Shown: piece by piece, positions 29,036 through 40,261 of the stretch
Layout of the letters: every line of letters starts with the position of its first letter
How positions within the stretch are numbered: position 1 is the stretch's first letter
Assembly: GCA_964006375.1 (NCBI GenBank)
Contig: OZ023265.1
Span: 8,619,660-8,683,659 of the forward strand
DNA: 64,000 bases
Source of the DNA: Tillus elongatus
Taxonomy: Eukaryota > Arthropoda > Insecta > Coleoptera > Cleridae
Direction: 5' to 3'
The notes under the pieces: model-generated
The model's database searches: none
What the model was told of the DNA's origin: nothing
What the model saw: the letters and a program-made list of their open reading frames with translations, nothing else
Program-made: the position numbers and the translations under genes

Positions 29036-30200
29036 TGATGGCATCGATCGAGAAGAGCTGCGCTCTTACTATTCACCAACTAAATCGTTTGGTAACAGCG
29101 ATGAAATTGAAATAGCCATCAACCAACAAGATGCGTTCGTATGTCTGGCCGAGTCAGCTCTAATAATCGAAGGTGCTCTGGAACCTGTAGCAATCCAAAA
29201 TGCCACTGGTGCTTGTTATCTGTCAAATAATGGAGGAGCAGCTCTGTTTGAATCAATGACCTATGTGTTAAATAACAAGGAAGTGGAACGAGTGCGAGAC
29301 CCATACACCACAACCATCATCAAAAGTCTGCTATCGTTCAGTAAGAATGAAGCCCAATCTCTTAGCAACGCCGGTCTGAATGTGTCGTCGGAGCACATCA
29401 CCTTAAATGATAACAAGTTTCACATGCTCATACCTGTCTGGTTCCTCTTCAGTTTCTTTCATCATTTCAAAGGAGTTCTCTGTGGCAAACATACTTTCCG
29501 CTTTACAAGAAGTCGAAACGATTCCAATGGCTATTACAGCACAGGTACGGCACGAGCAAAAATTACCGTAACCAATATGTTTTTAAAGGTAAAACATGTA
29601 TTTCCCAATGATAAAATGAAATTGGAACTGATGGATAAAATAGCCAAAGACACCTCTATATTTCTCGCCTACCGCAAATGGGACATATACGAGTTACCAG
29701 CACTCAGAGATATCAACAGAGATGTGTGGGCTGTTAAAACTGCAACCAACTTGGAAAGACCTCGATATGTGATTATAGCATTTCAAACAGATCGTAAGGA
29801 TAACGTGAAGAAGAGGTCAGACTATTTCGATAACATTGGTATGATGGACCTTCGAGTGTTTCTAAATTCAGAATGCTACCCTTATGAATCTATGAATATG
29901 GATTTTGAGAAATCGAAATATGCAGAAGCCTATAACATGTATACAGATTTTCAAAAAAGCTTCTGTTATAAAAACATGTCGGAGCCTATCTTGAATTATG
30001 ACGAGTTTAAAGACAGAGCTCTATTTGTGATTGACTGTCAGCACCAGAACGAGTCAATCAAGTCTTCAACGGTGGACATTAAGATGGAGTTTATGAGTCA
30101 CGCCAACTTCCCAAAAAATACTCGTGTTTATTGTCTGGTTATTCATGACAGTGTAATGGAATATAAACCTCTAACGGGTATCGTTAGAGCCATTATGTAA
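28995..30200 (+). CDS. Major capsid protein, double-jelly-roll type, 401 aa
   Basis: The start ATG 28995 is the first after a TATA/Inr pair. The upstream in-frame extension has no ATG. The N-terminal region (KLEIFKEPVFDDGIDREELR, then SYYSPTKSFGNSDEIEIAIN) and later blocks (FRFTRSRNDSNGYYSTG, KVKHVFPNDKMKLELMDKIA, CYPYESMNMDFEKSKYAEAY) match my recollection of Polinton/adintovirus capsids, which are double jelly-roll hexon homologues. A length near 400 aa is at the short end for the family. Polyadenylation signal AATAAA at 30248-30253. The frame is intact, so particles are plausible if a partner supplies replication and maturation. Confidence 0.82.
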   Translation: MSSKLEIFKEPVFDDGIDREELRSYYSPTKSFGNSDEIEIAINQQDAFVCLAESALIIEGALEPVAIQNATGACYLSNNGGAALFESMTYVLNNKEVERVRDPYTTTIIKSLLSFSKNEAQSLSNAGLNVSSEHITLNDNKFHMLIPVWFLFSFFHHFKGVLCGKHTFRFTRSRNDSNGYYSTGTARAKITVTNMFLKVKHVFPNDKMKLELMDKIAKDTSIFLAYRKWDIYELPALRDINRDVWAVKTATNLERPRYVIIAFQTDRKDNVKKRSDYFDNIGMMDLRVFLNSECYPYESMNMDFEKSKYAEAYNMYTDFQKSFCYKNMSEPILNYDEFKDRALFVIDCQHQNESIKSSTVDIKMEFMSHANFPKNTRVYCLVIHDSVMEYKPLTGIVRAIM

Positions 30201-31181
30201 TAATTGTATGTCATTTATGTATCAATATGTACAACTTAATTAATCCTAATAAATTTTTATTGTATGTAAAACAGTTGTTTTATTTTTATTTTGTTGCATT
30301 TTTATTAACCCCTTTCTGTCTGTCAGTCTAAGCAAAGACTTCGAGCTGTCATGACGTGTGTGTTAAACAGCTGTACAAGCTCAAACAAGATTATCTAAGA
30401 TACTTGTTGGGCAATCAATTGTCTGTCTTTTATTACACAGCTCTGTCAGTCTAAGTAAAGACTTCGAGCTGTCATGACGTGTGTGTGTGTGTGTGTGTGT
30501 GTGTTAACAATCAACAACAGCGTCTATATGTTTTGTTTGGTTCAAGTGGATGTCATTAAACAACTGTGTTATTTCTATAACGGGGGCCCCATTCAAGACC
30601 TCAACATACGTTAGTGTGTACTAAGCCGTGAAACAAGTATGACGTCTCTTGCTGTATGTAAGTATACTATTATATTATTTATGTTTACATACAAACAATA
30701 CTTATCAAACAATCCTCGTATATCAAAGTTTAATTTAGTTGTTTTAAATCGAGTTTTGTTACTTGTGTGTTTTTGATCACTCCCTATATAAATTTAGATT
30801 CATTCATTCAAAATACAAACACACTAACATAAACAAACACGCCGGCAATAAAACCAAGTCCCCGAGTTTTATTAGGCTATTAAAATAAACTCATTAACAT
30901 ATCTAGATGTAAATACGTTTTTCTTATTGATATAGTTTACTTGAAACGTTTTTGTTATTAAATGATATTAGATAGGTAAATTGGTACGTGTTTTAAATTT
31001 CTTTTTACTATAAATAAACAATTGTTTTTAACATTACAGTTCCTATTATTCAATTGGAATGTAATAGAGATACACCCCCTGCCTACACACACAAACTCAG
31101 CAGCCTCATAAACTCGTTTTATGTAACAGGTTTTTGTTTTATATATACCCACTGATAACAAACTTTCATCGTATGTCTGAA

Positions 31182-31244
31182 TAGCATAATCGGTTTAGCG
31201 ACGTTTGCATATCTTAGTAAGTTGTATGGTTGGGGGTTCAAATC
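31182..31244 (+). ncRNA. tRNA-like unit with A and B boxes, right subterminal
   Basis: TAGCATAATCG (31182-31192) fits the A-box consensus TRGYNNANNNG exactly, and GTTCAAATC (31236-31244) fits the B-box GWTCRANNC. Their start-to-start spacing is 54 bp, as in tRNA genes. The stems of a full clover-leaf do not pair well. It is the inverted counterpart of 22982-23056, and the homology continues into TTCTGGCGAATGCTTTTCTT. Confidence 0.35.
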
Positions 31245-31385
31245 TAATTTCTGGCGAATGCTTTTCTTTCAAAAATCATATTTCAAATTAAATTCAAAAT
31301 TTCAAATTACCCGCTCAATATATCTTCCTCATATATGTATGTGTGTGTGACTAAACCGAATGACTGTGTCCAACAGATGTCTCCC

Positions 31386-31448
31386 ATCGAGCTAGAGAAT
31401 ATTCTCTACACTCTACAACTTTACAAATAGAATATTCTCTAGCTCGAT
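31386..31448. repeat. Perfect 20-bp hairpin
   Basis: ATCGAGCTAGAGAATATTCT (31386-31405) is exactly complementary to 31429-31448, with a 23-nt loop. Confidence 0.95.
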
Positions 31449-31559
31449 GAGTCATATCTCTGGACACAACAGACAGAAATTTTCAAACAAATTCAAATTT
31501 CCCGCCAAAAACGAAATACCCTAACAAACTTCAATACACCTTAACAACAACACAATAAA

Positions 31560-32165
31560 CAAACCAAACAGCTGTGTTTACGAACACCTAACCTTAATAA
31601 ACAAAATACATAACCTTAATAAACAAACAGATGCATGGTAATCAACACACATGACATAACCTTAATAAACAAATACAAACATAACCTTAATAAACAAACA
31701 GATGACACGTGAGCGAACATAACCTTAATAAACAAATACATAACCTTAATAAACAATCGGACAAACACACATGGAGAGCTAACCTGACTTGTAGATATCT
31801 ATGGACACACAGGTCAGACATCTTGGAACGCTTGTGACGTCATCTCAGGTTAGTTCCATAGAGAGAGAACCCGGGTTGCGACTGTCTATGACAGGTCAGC
31901 CATCTTGGAATGCTTGTGACGTCATCTGACAGGTCAGGTGACATTTGACGTTGACACATGTCAGGTCAGGTGACAGCTGACGTTGACAGCTGTCAGGTTA
32001 GCTGACAGCTGACAGCTGTCAGGTCAGTGACATTTGACACCTGTCAAATCTGACAGGTCAGCTGTCAACTGTCACAGGTCTGCGCAGGTCAGCGCATGCG
32101 CATGACGTCACGCGCATGCGCAGTAAAAAGTGGAGGGGATGGTCCCAGGTGTCGCACTATCTACT
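31560..32165 (-). repeat. Right subterminal repeats and terminal inverted repeat
   Basis: 31560-31762 holds ACATAACCTTAATAAACA repeats. 31763-32165 is the right TIR, matching the left end base for base over the first 130 bp. It carries one extra GACAGCTGTC block (31985-32020) and one fewer 81-bp unit than the left arm. It ends ...CTATCTACT just before AACATG. Confidence 0.92.
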
Positions 32166-32171
32166 AACATG

Positions 32172-33518
32172 GGTTACAACTGATAATCGGCTGAGATGCC
32201 AATTCTCACCACAGAGGGGCTGCTCCACAGGGGCCTGGATATACTGCTTCCCAACATAAGGAAGGTTTTTCGGGCCAGCCTGGCGTGGGGCTACGTCCCA
32301 AAGGCCTGGCGCCGGGTTAGGGGGGTCTTCATTCCCAAGTCGGGAAGGGAGGACTACACGCTGGCCAAGGCGTACACGCTAATCAGCCTTACATCATTCC
32401 TGCTTAAGGCATTAGAAAAGATAGTAGATAAGTTTATGTTGGGAGGGATCCTAAAGGATCACCCCTTCCATAAAGGTCAGCACGCGTACCAGGGGGGGAA
32501 GTTGACGGAAACAGCGCTCCATGCTGTGACACGGGAGGTGGAAAGTGCCCTACAATACGGGGAGAGCGCATTAGCTGTGTTCTTCGATGTGAAGGGGGCC
32601 TTTGATAAGGCAAGGACGGATACTGTCTATACCGCCCTACAGGATAGGGGAACGCCGAGGTCCCTAATAAGCTGGGTGGCGAGCATGCTGGAGGACAGGA
32701 GAGTTTGGCTGACCTTGAGGGTCCGGGGGCTGGACCTTGGCGTGACGGGTGGCTGTCCTTAGGGCAGCTGCCTTTCGCCCCATATATGGTGTCTGGTCAT
32801 GGACGGCCTCTTGGAGCGACTCTCTGAGAATGGCTTCTACGCCCAGGAGTACGGTGATGATGGGCTGGTCTTAGTCACCGGCAAATTCCTCGGCGTCGTC
32901 TGTGAGTGCATGCAAGCTGCCTGTAGCATAATCGAAATGAGGTGGCGAATAATCTCGCAAGACTCGGTTCCCGGCGGCCGATCTGTGGTCCGGAGCCTGC
33001 GATAGGCATAAGTAGGAAGACAGTCTCTGTCGCCTTAGACAGGTGGACCGAGGAAGCAATGGAGAGGAACTGGGGGTCGGTTGGTGGCTGCAGGCAGGCG
33101 AGGGACTTCGTGGAGGGGCCGGACAGAGATAAAGCTGTCTGGCTACTCGGAAAGAGTCGACCTACGCTTCGCCGTATCCTTGGGGTGCAGACAGGCCACT
33201 GCGCCCTTAGAAGACACCTCACATTGATAGGCGTAGAGAGGGATCTCATTAGCCAGGAATGCGACGAGGATGAAGAAACGTCCTACCACTACCTGTGCGA
33301 ATGCGATGCTTTTGGGGGTCTTCGAGCAGAATTGTTCGGATCAAGGACTCTGCAGAGGTAGCAGGTAAGTACCGTCCAATTGAAGACCGTCACGGCCTTC
33401 ATCTCGAGGTCGAGGCGGTTTGGCTACGGAACCGAGGAAGAGTCTAGCATGGTTGCTGGGGTTGGCAAAAAGAGCCCATTGGCGTACTTGCTTGGCGTTG
33501 GCCTCCCCACCACTGCTA
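32172..33518 (+). pseudogene. LINE ORF2 remainder: RT, RNase H, zinc knuckle
   Basis: RT pieces: NIRKVFRASLAWGYVPKAWR, VFIPKSGREDYTLAKAYTLI, ALAVFFDVKGAFDKA, and the catalytic YGDD variant near 32853. A deletion near 32935 then joins RT to the end of RNase H (NEVANNLARLGSRR). The terminal knuckle (HCALRRHLTLIGV ... CDEDEETSYHYLCECDAFGG) ends near 33350. Frameshifts and stops occur throughout, so there is no functional product. Confidence 0.85.
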
Positions 33519-33551
33519 CTGCTACTACTACTACTACTAGAAGGCATCATG

Positions 33552-34317
33552 ATGAACTGGATTTCTGTGCTGCAAAATCGATTTTAAAGAATTTTCATTT
33601 TAAAAAAATCCTAAGGGAGGTAACAATTTTGGAACTTTCGAAAATTTTCTCAGATTCATTTCTTACTTCGAGGTCAACAATCCAAATTTGTTAAAAGCGT
33701 TCAAATGGTTAACATTAACATTTACCAAACTTTTAAACATCACGTTAAAAAATGTTCTGGGGTGTTCTTCTCACATGGGGATTGTATCTACAAGGCATGA
33801 TAACAACCAAAAATACAACCAAATATTGGAACATCATTTGAACAAAGAACGCACACAGTGCCAACCCCAAGGAGGAGCAAATATACAACAGGAATATGCT
33901 CCCTGGCCTTTTTTGCGAGTCTGGCAAGGAAGGCTCATGTATATTATCAGTTTTAGCTAAATTAAACAATTCTGGGCGCAGAAAGCGCGTTACGGTAGGG
34001 AATGTTCATTAAAAATTCTTTTCACACTAAAATTGTTAGTTACATAGCAAATAAAATGTTTAAAAAGGTCTGGATGCAGCAAGTGCGTTATGGTATCAAA
34101 TTTTCATTTTTCAGGTCTGAGGTTGACATTAACGTTCTAAAATGAACATGGCGTTAACTTTAACAACAGAAGCTATAATATTGCTATAATGACTTACAGC
34201 AGTAGATCAACTCAAAGTTTCTAATCACTTGTTAGATAGCGCGTTCAAAATAAGACTTAGGTGAAAATTAAAGTTTTATGCAGATCATATTTTTTGCGTA
34301 ATGAAGCTAAAATTTAC
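33552..34317. other. eys intron with fragments of the hairpin-ended repeat
   Basis: GGGCGCAGAAAGCGCGTTA near 33975 and GGATGCAGCAAGTGCGTTA near 34074 are diverged ends of the GGACGCAGCAAGTGCGTTA repeat family. No coding sequence is seen. Confidence 0.55.
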
Positions 34318-34498
34318 CTCGGGCCTAGCTGACATTCGTCGTATTGATATTGGCACAGATCTCCATGATAGTCTGGTACACAATAACATGCTGAATGGTT
34401 GTCTTCCATCAAACATAACGCGCCATTTCTGCAAGGATTTTTCTTACAAACAGCCACTGGTACTTCACAGTTTCGACCGGTGTAACCTGATGGATAAC
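34318..34498 (-). CDS. eys: eys exon: EGF-6 and start of EGF-7
   Basis: Acceptor CTAAG precedes 34498 (a weak polypyrimidine stretch) and donor GTAAAT follows 34318. It enters phase 1 and leaves phase 2 (181 bp). It reads YPSGYTGRNCEVPVAVCKKN, then PCRNGALCLMEDNHSACYC and a YDECQLGP segment. The last EGF is completed by the exon at 20149 on the far side of the LINE and Polinton insertions, and the phases agree. Confidence 0.82.
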
Positions 34499-34539
34499 CT
34501 TAGCTTTGACAAAATTAATAAATTACTCGGTTTACTTAC

Positions 34540-34653
34540 CAAATAGGCAGGCACAAGCATAATCTGCATGAAGATCTATACATACAGCACCATTCTGGCA
34601 AGGAGCTGATAGACATTCGTTCATTTCAAGATCGCAAGTCACTCCAGTCCAAC
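34540..34653 (-). CDS. eys: eys exon: EGF-5
   Basis: Acceptor TTCTAG and donor GTAAGT, phase 1 to phase 1 (114 bp). The translation WTGVTCDLEMNECLSAPCQN, GAVCIDLHADYACACLF gives one EGF module with a D-x-E-M-N-E-C start. The intron to the next exon is only 41 bp, against more than 14 kb for the following one. Confidence 0.82.
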
Positions 34654-34864
34654 CTAGAAGGTAATAAAACGATAAATGAGTAAAATTGGGTGATTTTTCA
34701 ATTTACGGAAGATCCACTTACATACACGCAATTATACCTTATCCTTTATACTTTTTTTGATCGTATCTATGTGGTATTAGCTAATAGACAATCGTGGTTT
34801 AATGAAAATACATCATTTATAAATAACCATATAATATATCAACATATAATAACAACATTTCACG
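34654..34864. other. eys intron, no feature
   Basis: AT-rich sequence up to the start of a LINE copy. Confidence 0.5.
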
Positions 34865-37800
34865 CCCGATGAGGTACCACCCCTTACATCAAGGACCGGT
34901 GAAGTCCCAACGGACGTTTCCGGTTCTGGTATATTAGTCGGTTTCCCTTATAAACAAAAATGATGATGTCTCCTCTTTGTACAAAAGATTCCGGAGATAA
35001 AATACCCCTCCATTCGGATCTCCGGGAGAGGGGTGTGCAGGGGGAGCCGGCATCAAGTTTTAACATATCCTCGAATATATGTGGCCTAAATTCTAACCTG
35101 AACTCCGTCCACCATTTCCTCCAGACTAATAGGCCCCAACTCCTCTCTTCCTCACCGAAACCCAAATCAGTGCCAAAACAACCACTAATCACCTTAATTT
35201 TCCGGGGTATGAGCTCCTTACTTCCTTTAGATTGCATGGAGGCGTGTGCGCATACGTCCGTAGCAATATATTCTGCACCAGACTCCCCAATTTAGAAGCT
35301 GGAAGAAAACACATACTTTGGATGAAACTCTCTCTCAGGCCTGCAACTAAATTCATCTGTTGCATTTACCGGTTACCTTCTGACAACAACTTTGTCCAGC
35401 TCTTCGACTACCTTTCTGAAAAAACCGACCATCTGATTTCTGAATATCCTTCCACCGAGGTCACTATTCTTGGTGACTTCAATGTCCATAATAAGGAATG
35501 GCTATGATCTTCAAAAACCGATCCACAAGAAAGAGTAGCGGAGGCCTTTGCAGTCAGCAATTCTCTAGCCAATATGGTTCAGCAACCTACTTACTTTCCT
35601 CGCATTCCAACACACAGCTCAAGTCCCTTGGATCTTCTTCTTACTACAAAACCTGATTGCTATAAGACATCAGTCACCGCCCCCCTTGGTCGCTCAGACC
35701 ACGGCATGGTCACTGCTTCCTGCGCAATGCAACCCGAGGTCACACAGTCAACATACCCACATATCGTTTGACACTACAACTCCGCGAACTGGGACGAAAT
35801 GTGGGATTACTTTTCCTCATTCCCATGGGCGTCTGTCTGCTTCTCTCATCCTGACCCCTCTGATATCTCACAAAACGTCACCGAAATTATCCAAGCGGTT
35901 TCCACGTACACAGAAAACCTCATCGGCCACTCAAAAGCCCTGGTTCTCTAAATCATGTGACAAGGCCAGATTTAAAAAGGTCAAAGCTCACAAAACGCTT
36001 CTACACAATGCCAGTCAAGAAAACCGTCAAGCATTTAACGACGCCAGAAACCGCTATGTCCGCATTCTTTCTGAGGCAAAAAACTCGTTTAATAACCACA
36101 TCAAAAACAAAGTCAACTCAAGCTCCAACGGCAGAAAACCCTTCTGGACTCTTGCTAAATCTATTGGAAATAATTTCTGCAATATCACGTTCCCACCTCT
36201 TGTTTCAGGGGATGAAATTGTTTCTACTGCCCTGGGCAAGGCTGAACTTTTTTCCTCGTTGTTCGCCGGTAATTCTACTCTTAAACCCCCTTCAAATGTT
36301 CAACCATCAACAGTCCCCAATGTCGCGCATAAAATGACGGATATCATTTTAAAAACTAAAAAGATACGAAAGATGCTCTTCTCTTAATACCAGGAAAGCC
36401 TCTGGCCTTGACGAGATCCCAGCAATTGTTCGCAAAAAATGCGCACCAGAACTTGCTCCTGTCCCGACTCGTCTGTTTCACAAATCTTACAATATAGGCA
36501 TATTCTCTAGTAACTGGAAAACTGCTCGAGTACAACCCGTCCCCAAGAAAGGCTCCAAAGCGCTTCCTAGCAACTACAGGCCTATTTCTCTCGTTTCAGT
36601 CGTCTCTAAAGTGATGAAAAAGTATATAAAAATCGAATTACTAAAATTTCTTGAGAATCACAGTGTAATCCACGACAGGCAGTATGGATTCCGTCAGCGC
36701 AGGCCAACTGCCAACTTCCTTTCCTTTGTCACCCATTCTTGGAACAAGTCTATGAAACTACACGGTGAATCCCAGATTGTCGCTCTAGATATATCCAAAG
36801 CATTCGACCAGGTCTGGCACGCAGCGCTGCTTAATAAACCTCCGGCCTATGGCCTACCACCAAAGCTCTGTACCGCGACAGCAAATTTCCTCTCCAACCG
36901 GATCATTTCTGTTGTCCTGGATGGCCATTCCTCTAAACTGTATCCAATTAATGCAGGAGTCCCTCAAGGTTCAGCTTTAGCCCCTATTTTGTTTCTTCTC
37001 CACATGAATGACCTTCTCTCTAGCACATCCAACCCAGTTCACAATTACGCGGATGACAGCACCCTCCACTCAAATATACAATATTCTAAGCCTGTCTCTT
37101 TAGCCCAATTAGATGGGGATCGCAGACTCATGGAGGGTTCTGTCTCTGTGGATCTCCAAAAAATATTAAACTGGGGAAATATAAATCTTGTACAATTCAA
37201 CTCCACGAAATCTCAGTCTTGCCGTCTATCTCATAAGAGATACACCAGCCCTAGACCCATCACAATGAACACCCAAGTTATTCAAAGTAATGAGTCTAAC
37301 ATGGCACATTAACTGCAGAAGCGGCTGGTAAGAAATTAGGGTTTCCTCTTCCGGGCTCGCAAATACTTTTCACCAGCTAATCGCCATACGTTATATACTT
37401 CATAAATAAGGCCAAACCTCGAATACTGCTGCCACATCTGGGGTGCCGTTGCGGCTTCTACACTCGCTCTCCTCGACTCCATTCAGAAGGGAACTATACG
37501 TCTCATCGGTGTCCCTACCCTCACCCAAAGGTTGCCAACCCTTGCCCACCGACGTGCCGTTGGTGACCTCATTCTCTTTTTTAGATATCTGCACGGGCAC
37601 TGTTCAGAGGAGCTTTCTTCCATAGTTCCTCCACCTGCTGCCCCCCGCAGATCTACCAGGTGAACAGAGCGAATGCACCCTTTTACTGTCCAGGTCACCT
37701 GACATAGAACATCTTGTTGTGCCCGCTCTTTTGTCCCGAGGGCTTCCAAGTTATGGAATTCCTTGCCGGCATATGTTTTTCCTTCTCCTCTGAAACTCCA

Positions 37801-37895
37801 AACCTTCAAGTCCAGAATTAACAAGTTGCCTCTTTCCTCTTTGTCGACACCCACGGTACGATACTATTAAGGCTGTAAGCCCTCGTGGTGTGTTG
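34865..37895 (+). pseudogene. LINE family C, copy 2 (longest; endonuclease and RT)
   Basis: The longest copy of the commonest LINE in the window, antisense to eys. It has an endonuclease region with frameshifts (GLNSNLNSVHHFLQTNRPQL, then VCAYVRSNIFC, ILGDFNVHNKEWL, PLGRSDHGMV), a linker, and an RT at 36611-37312 (YGFRQRRPTANFLSF, ALDISKAFDQVWHAALL, NAGVPQGSALAPILFLLHMN, YADDSTLHS). There is no RNase H. Order and motifs fit a Jockey/CR1-type element. The 3' end is GCCCTCGTGGTGTGTTGTTG and runs straight into a (TA)n array. Frame breaks make it dead. Confidence 0.87.
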
Positions 37896-38951
<1,056 letters not shown>

Positions 38952-39182
38952 CTGGACTGCACTGGCAAGAAAAAGTATCTCCTGGTCCTTCAACGCAAAT
39001 TCCTCCATGTGCGCATCTGGTCTCGTTGGTGGTATTACAGACAGCAACATCAATCTCACAATGTGGCCCAGAATATCCTGGCATGCACAAACAAATATAA
39101 CCATTATGGGCATCTATGCATGTACCGTTATTTTGACAAGGGTTGCTGTCGCATTCGTTGAAATCCTCTTCACATAGATTAC
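38952..39182 (-). CDS. eys: eys exon: EGF-3 and EGF-4
   Basis: Acceptor TTTTATAG and donor GTAAGA, phase 1 in and out (231 bp). Two EGF modules: NLCEEDFNECDSNPCQNNGT, then CIDAHNGYICLCMPGYSGPH; the second is IDVAVCNTTNETRCAHGGIC. The D/N-E/D-C...N...Y/F pattern of the first suggests calcium binding and hydroxylation. Confidence 0.87.
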
Positions 39183-39249
39183 CTATAAAATTAAGATTCA
39201 TACTTTTTTTATAAAAGGTTATTCTGTGTAAATTGCAATAAAACTTTAC

Positions 39250-39567
39250 CTACAAACCCAGGAGGACATGAACAATTGAACATCGCTATTCCGTCAATGC
39301 AGATACCACCATTTTGGCAAGGGGAGGACCAGCACTCATCCCAGTTTGTCTGGCACTGAACCCCCGTGTATCCATCGATGCAGTAACAAGAATAAGTGGA
39401 GTTGAGATCATCTATACAAACACCATGAATACAAGGGTTGCTGAGACAGGCGAAACCATTCTGCACGCCCGAAAACTGCAGGATAAGTGTCAGGAAAACT
39501 ACCAAAGGCCAACAGCATGACTGCCAGTCGCTACCGATGGTCCGCATAACGCATTATTGTCTCCAAG
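39250..39567 (-). CDS. eys: eys first coding exon: signal peptide, EGF-1 and EGF-2
   Basis: The coding part starts at ATG 39547 and ends at 39250 before donor GTAAAG (phase 1). Residues 1-32 are a secretion signal (CCWPLVVFLTLILQF core). EGF-1 (CLSNPCIHGVCIDDLNSTYS) and EGF-2 (NWDECWSSPCQNGGICIDG) follow. An acceptor-like TTTGTTTACCAG at 39568-39579 suggests a 20-nt 5' UTR in this exon and an upstream non-coding exon. A short out-of-frame ATG lies just before the start. Signal peptide, EGF array, Thr-rich segment and laminin-G fit eyes shut/spacemaker, a secreted photoreceptor matrix protein. Crumbs is the main alternative, but it has no such mucin exon. Six exons span 16.0-39.6 kb. Confidence 0.8.
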
Positions 39568-40260
39568 CTGGTAAACAAACAGAAACAATGGTAAATAAAA
39601 CTGCTTAAAATTTTCTCATCCAGATCGGCTACACACCACGGGTATAACTGATAAACGTAATATTGGAGAAACCGGTCTTCATCTTTTACGTTAGTTAAAC
39701 ACCCCCGCCATATGTTATTGATTTAATTACATATTACTTCTCGCAATAAATACAAGTATTGCTGGGATCAGTGTTTTGGTGATTTTTTTAAGAAAAAATC
39801 ACTAATGAGGAGATCGCGACTTTTAAATTTTGAACAGACACATATCTTTATCTTTTACGTTGGTTATACATCCCCGCCATATGTTATTGATTTAATTACA
39901 TATTACTTCTCGCAATAAATACAAGTATTGCGGGGATCAGTGTTTTAGTGAATTTTCGTAGAAAAAATTCACTAATGAGGAGATCGAGACTTTTGAATTT
40001 TGTAAAAACACATATCCGGTGTCAGTTTCAATTTTTATCACACCAATAACTCAAAAAATAATATGCCTGTTTTGATCAAATTTTGCAAGTACTTTCCTTT
40101 TGCAAGTGGCTTGGATATGTTCGTCAACCAGGAAAGTTGGATCCGTTTTTCTTGTAAAATTTTGGGTTTCCTTTCAAAAAAAATAGTATCTCTTGAAATA
40201 ACAAAGCTATGGTAACCAAATTTGGTACGCAGGTTTATATTATAAAAAGTATACTATATA
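39568..40260. repeat. Tandem 169-bp duplication and hairpin-ended repeat
   Basis: 39681-39849 and 39850-40015 are near-identical direct copies (ATCTTTTACGTT ... AAACACATATC). Each ends with the AGTGAATTTT/AAAATTCACT hairpin and AATGAGGAGATCG. From 40016 the sequence continues as a (TA)n-less copy of the non-coding repeat family described at 57594-58319. Confidence 0.75.
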
Positions 40261-40261
40261 C

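Larger units (their letters stand above)
30254..31540. other. Right non-coding region of the Polinton-like element
   Basis: No open frame of note. It contains inverted copies of the left subterminal block (30310-30480), a (GT)n at about 30477-30502, an orphan TATA box (TATATAAATTTAG, 30784) with no gene behind it, a pol III-like unit (31182-31244) and a 20-bp perfect hairpin (31386-31448). Confidence 0.6.
21911..32171. mobile_element. Polinton/Maverick-like virus-type element, 10,249 bp, lacking PolB and integrase
   Basis: The element is 21917-32165, starting AG and ending CT, with the 6-bp duplication AACATG at 21911-21916 and 32166-32171. All three are Polinton hallmarks. Inverted repeats of about 400-450 bp close it. 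Genes: KilA-N (+), DUF8207-like (-), A32-type ATPase (-), small membrane-active/core-like protein (+), penton-like minor capsid (+), major capsid (+). About 1.8 kb at the left and 1.9 kb at the right have no gene. There is no PolB-sized frame, no retroviral-type integrase and no adenain-type cysteine protease. The reading frames that remain are intact, which suggests recent activity in trans. Confidence 0.93.
20411..33551 (+). mobile_element. GC-rich R1/LOA-like LINE with 13-bp target duplication, split by a Polinton-like element
   Basis: AGAAGGCATCATG at 20411-20423 and 33539-33551 brackets the insert. The LINE body is 20424-21916 plus 32172-33538. Its GC content is far above the flanking intron. 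Content in order: 5' UTR, ORF1 fragment, endonuclease, (Polinton-like element), RT, RNase H, cysteine/histidine knuckle, and a CTACTACTA microsatellite tail at 33519-33538. It is internally deleted: endonuclease jumps to RT near 32205, and RT jumps to RNase H near 32935. It lies antisense to eys in the intron between the 20149 and 34318 exon edges. Confidence 0.88.

Noticed and set aside
39250..39567. Assignment to crumbs
   Set aside because: EGF and laminin-G content fits, but the long Thr/Ser mucin exon and the short EGF run before the first laminin-G domain fit eyes shut better; the call stays below certainty.
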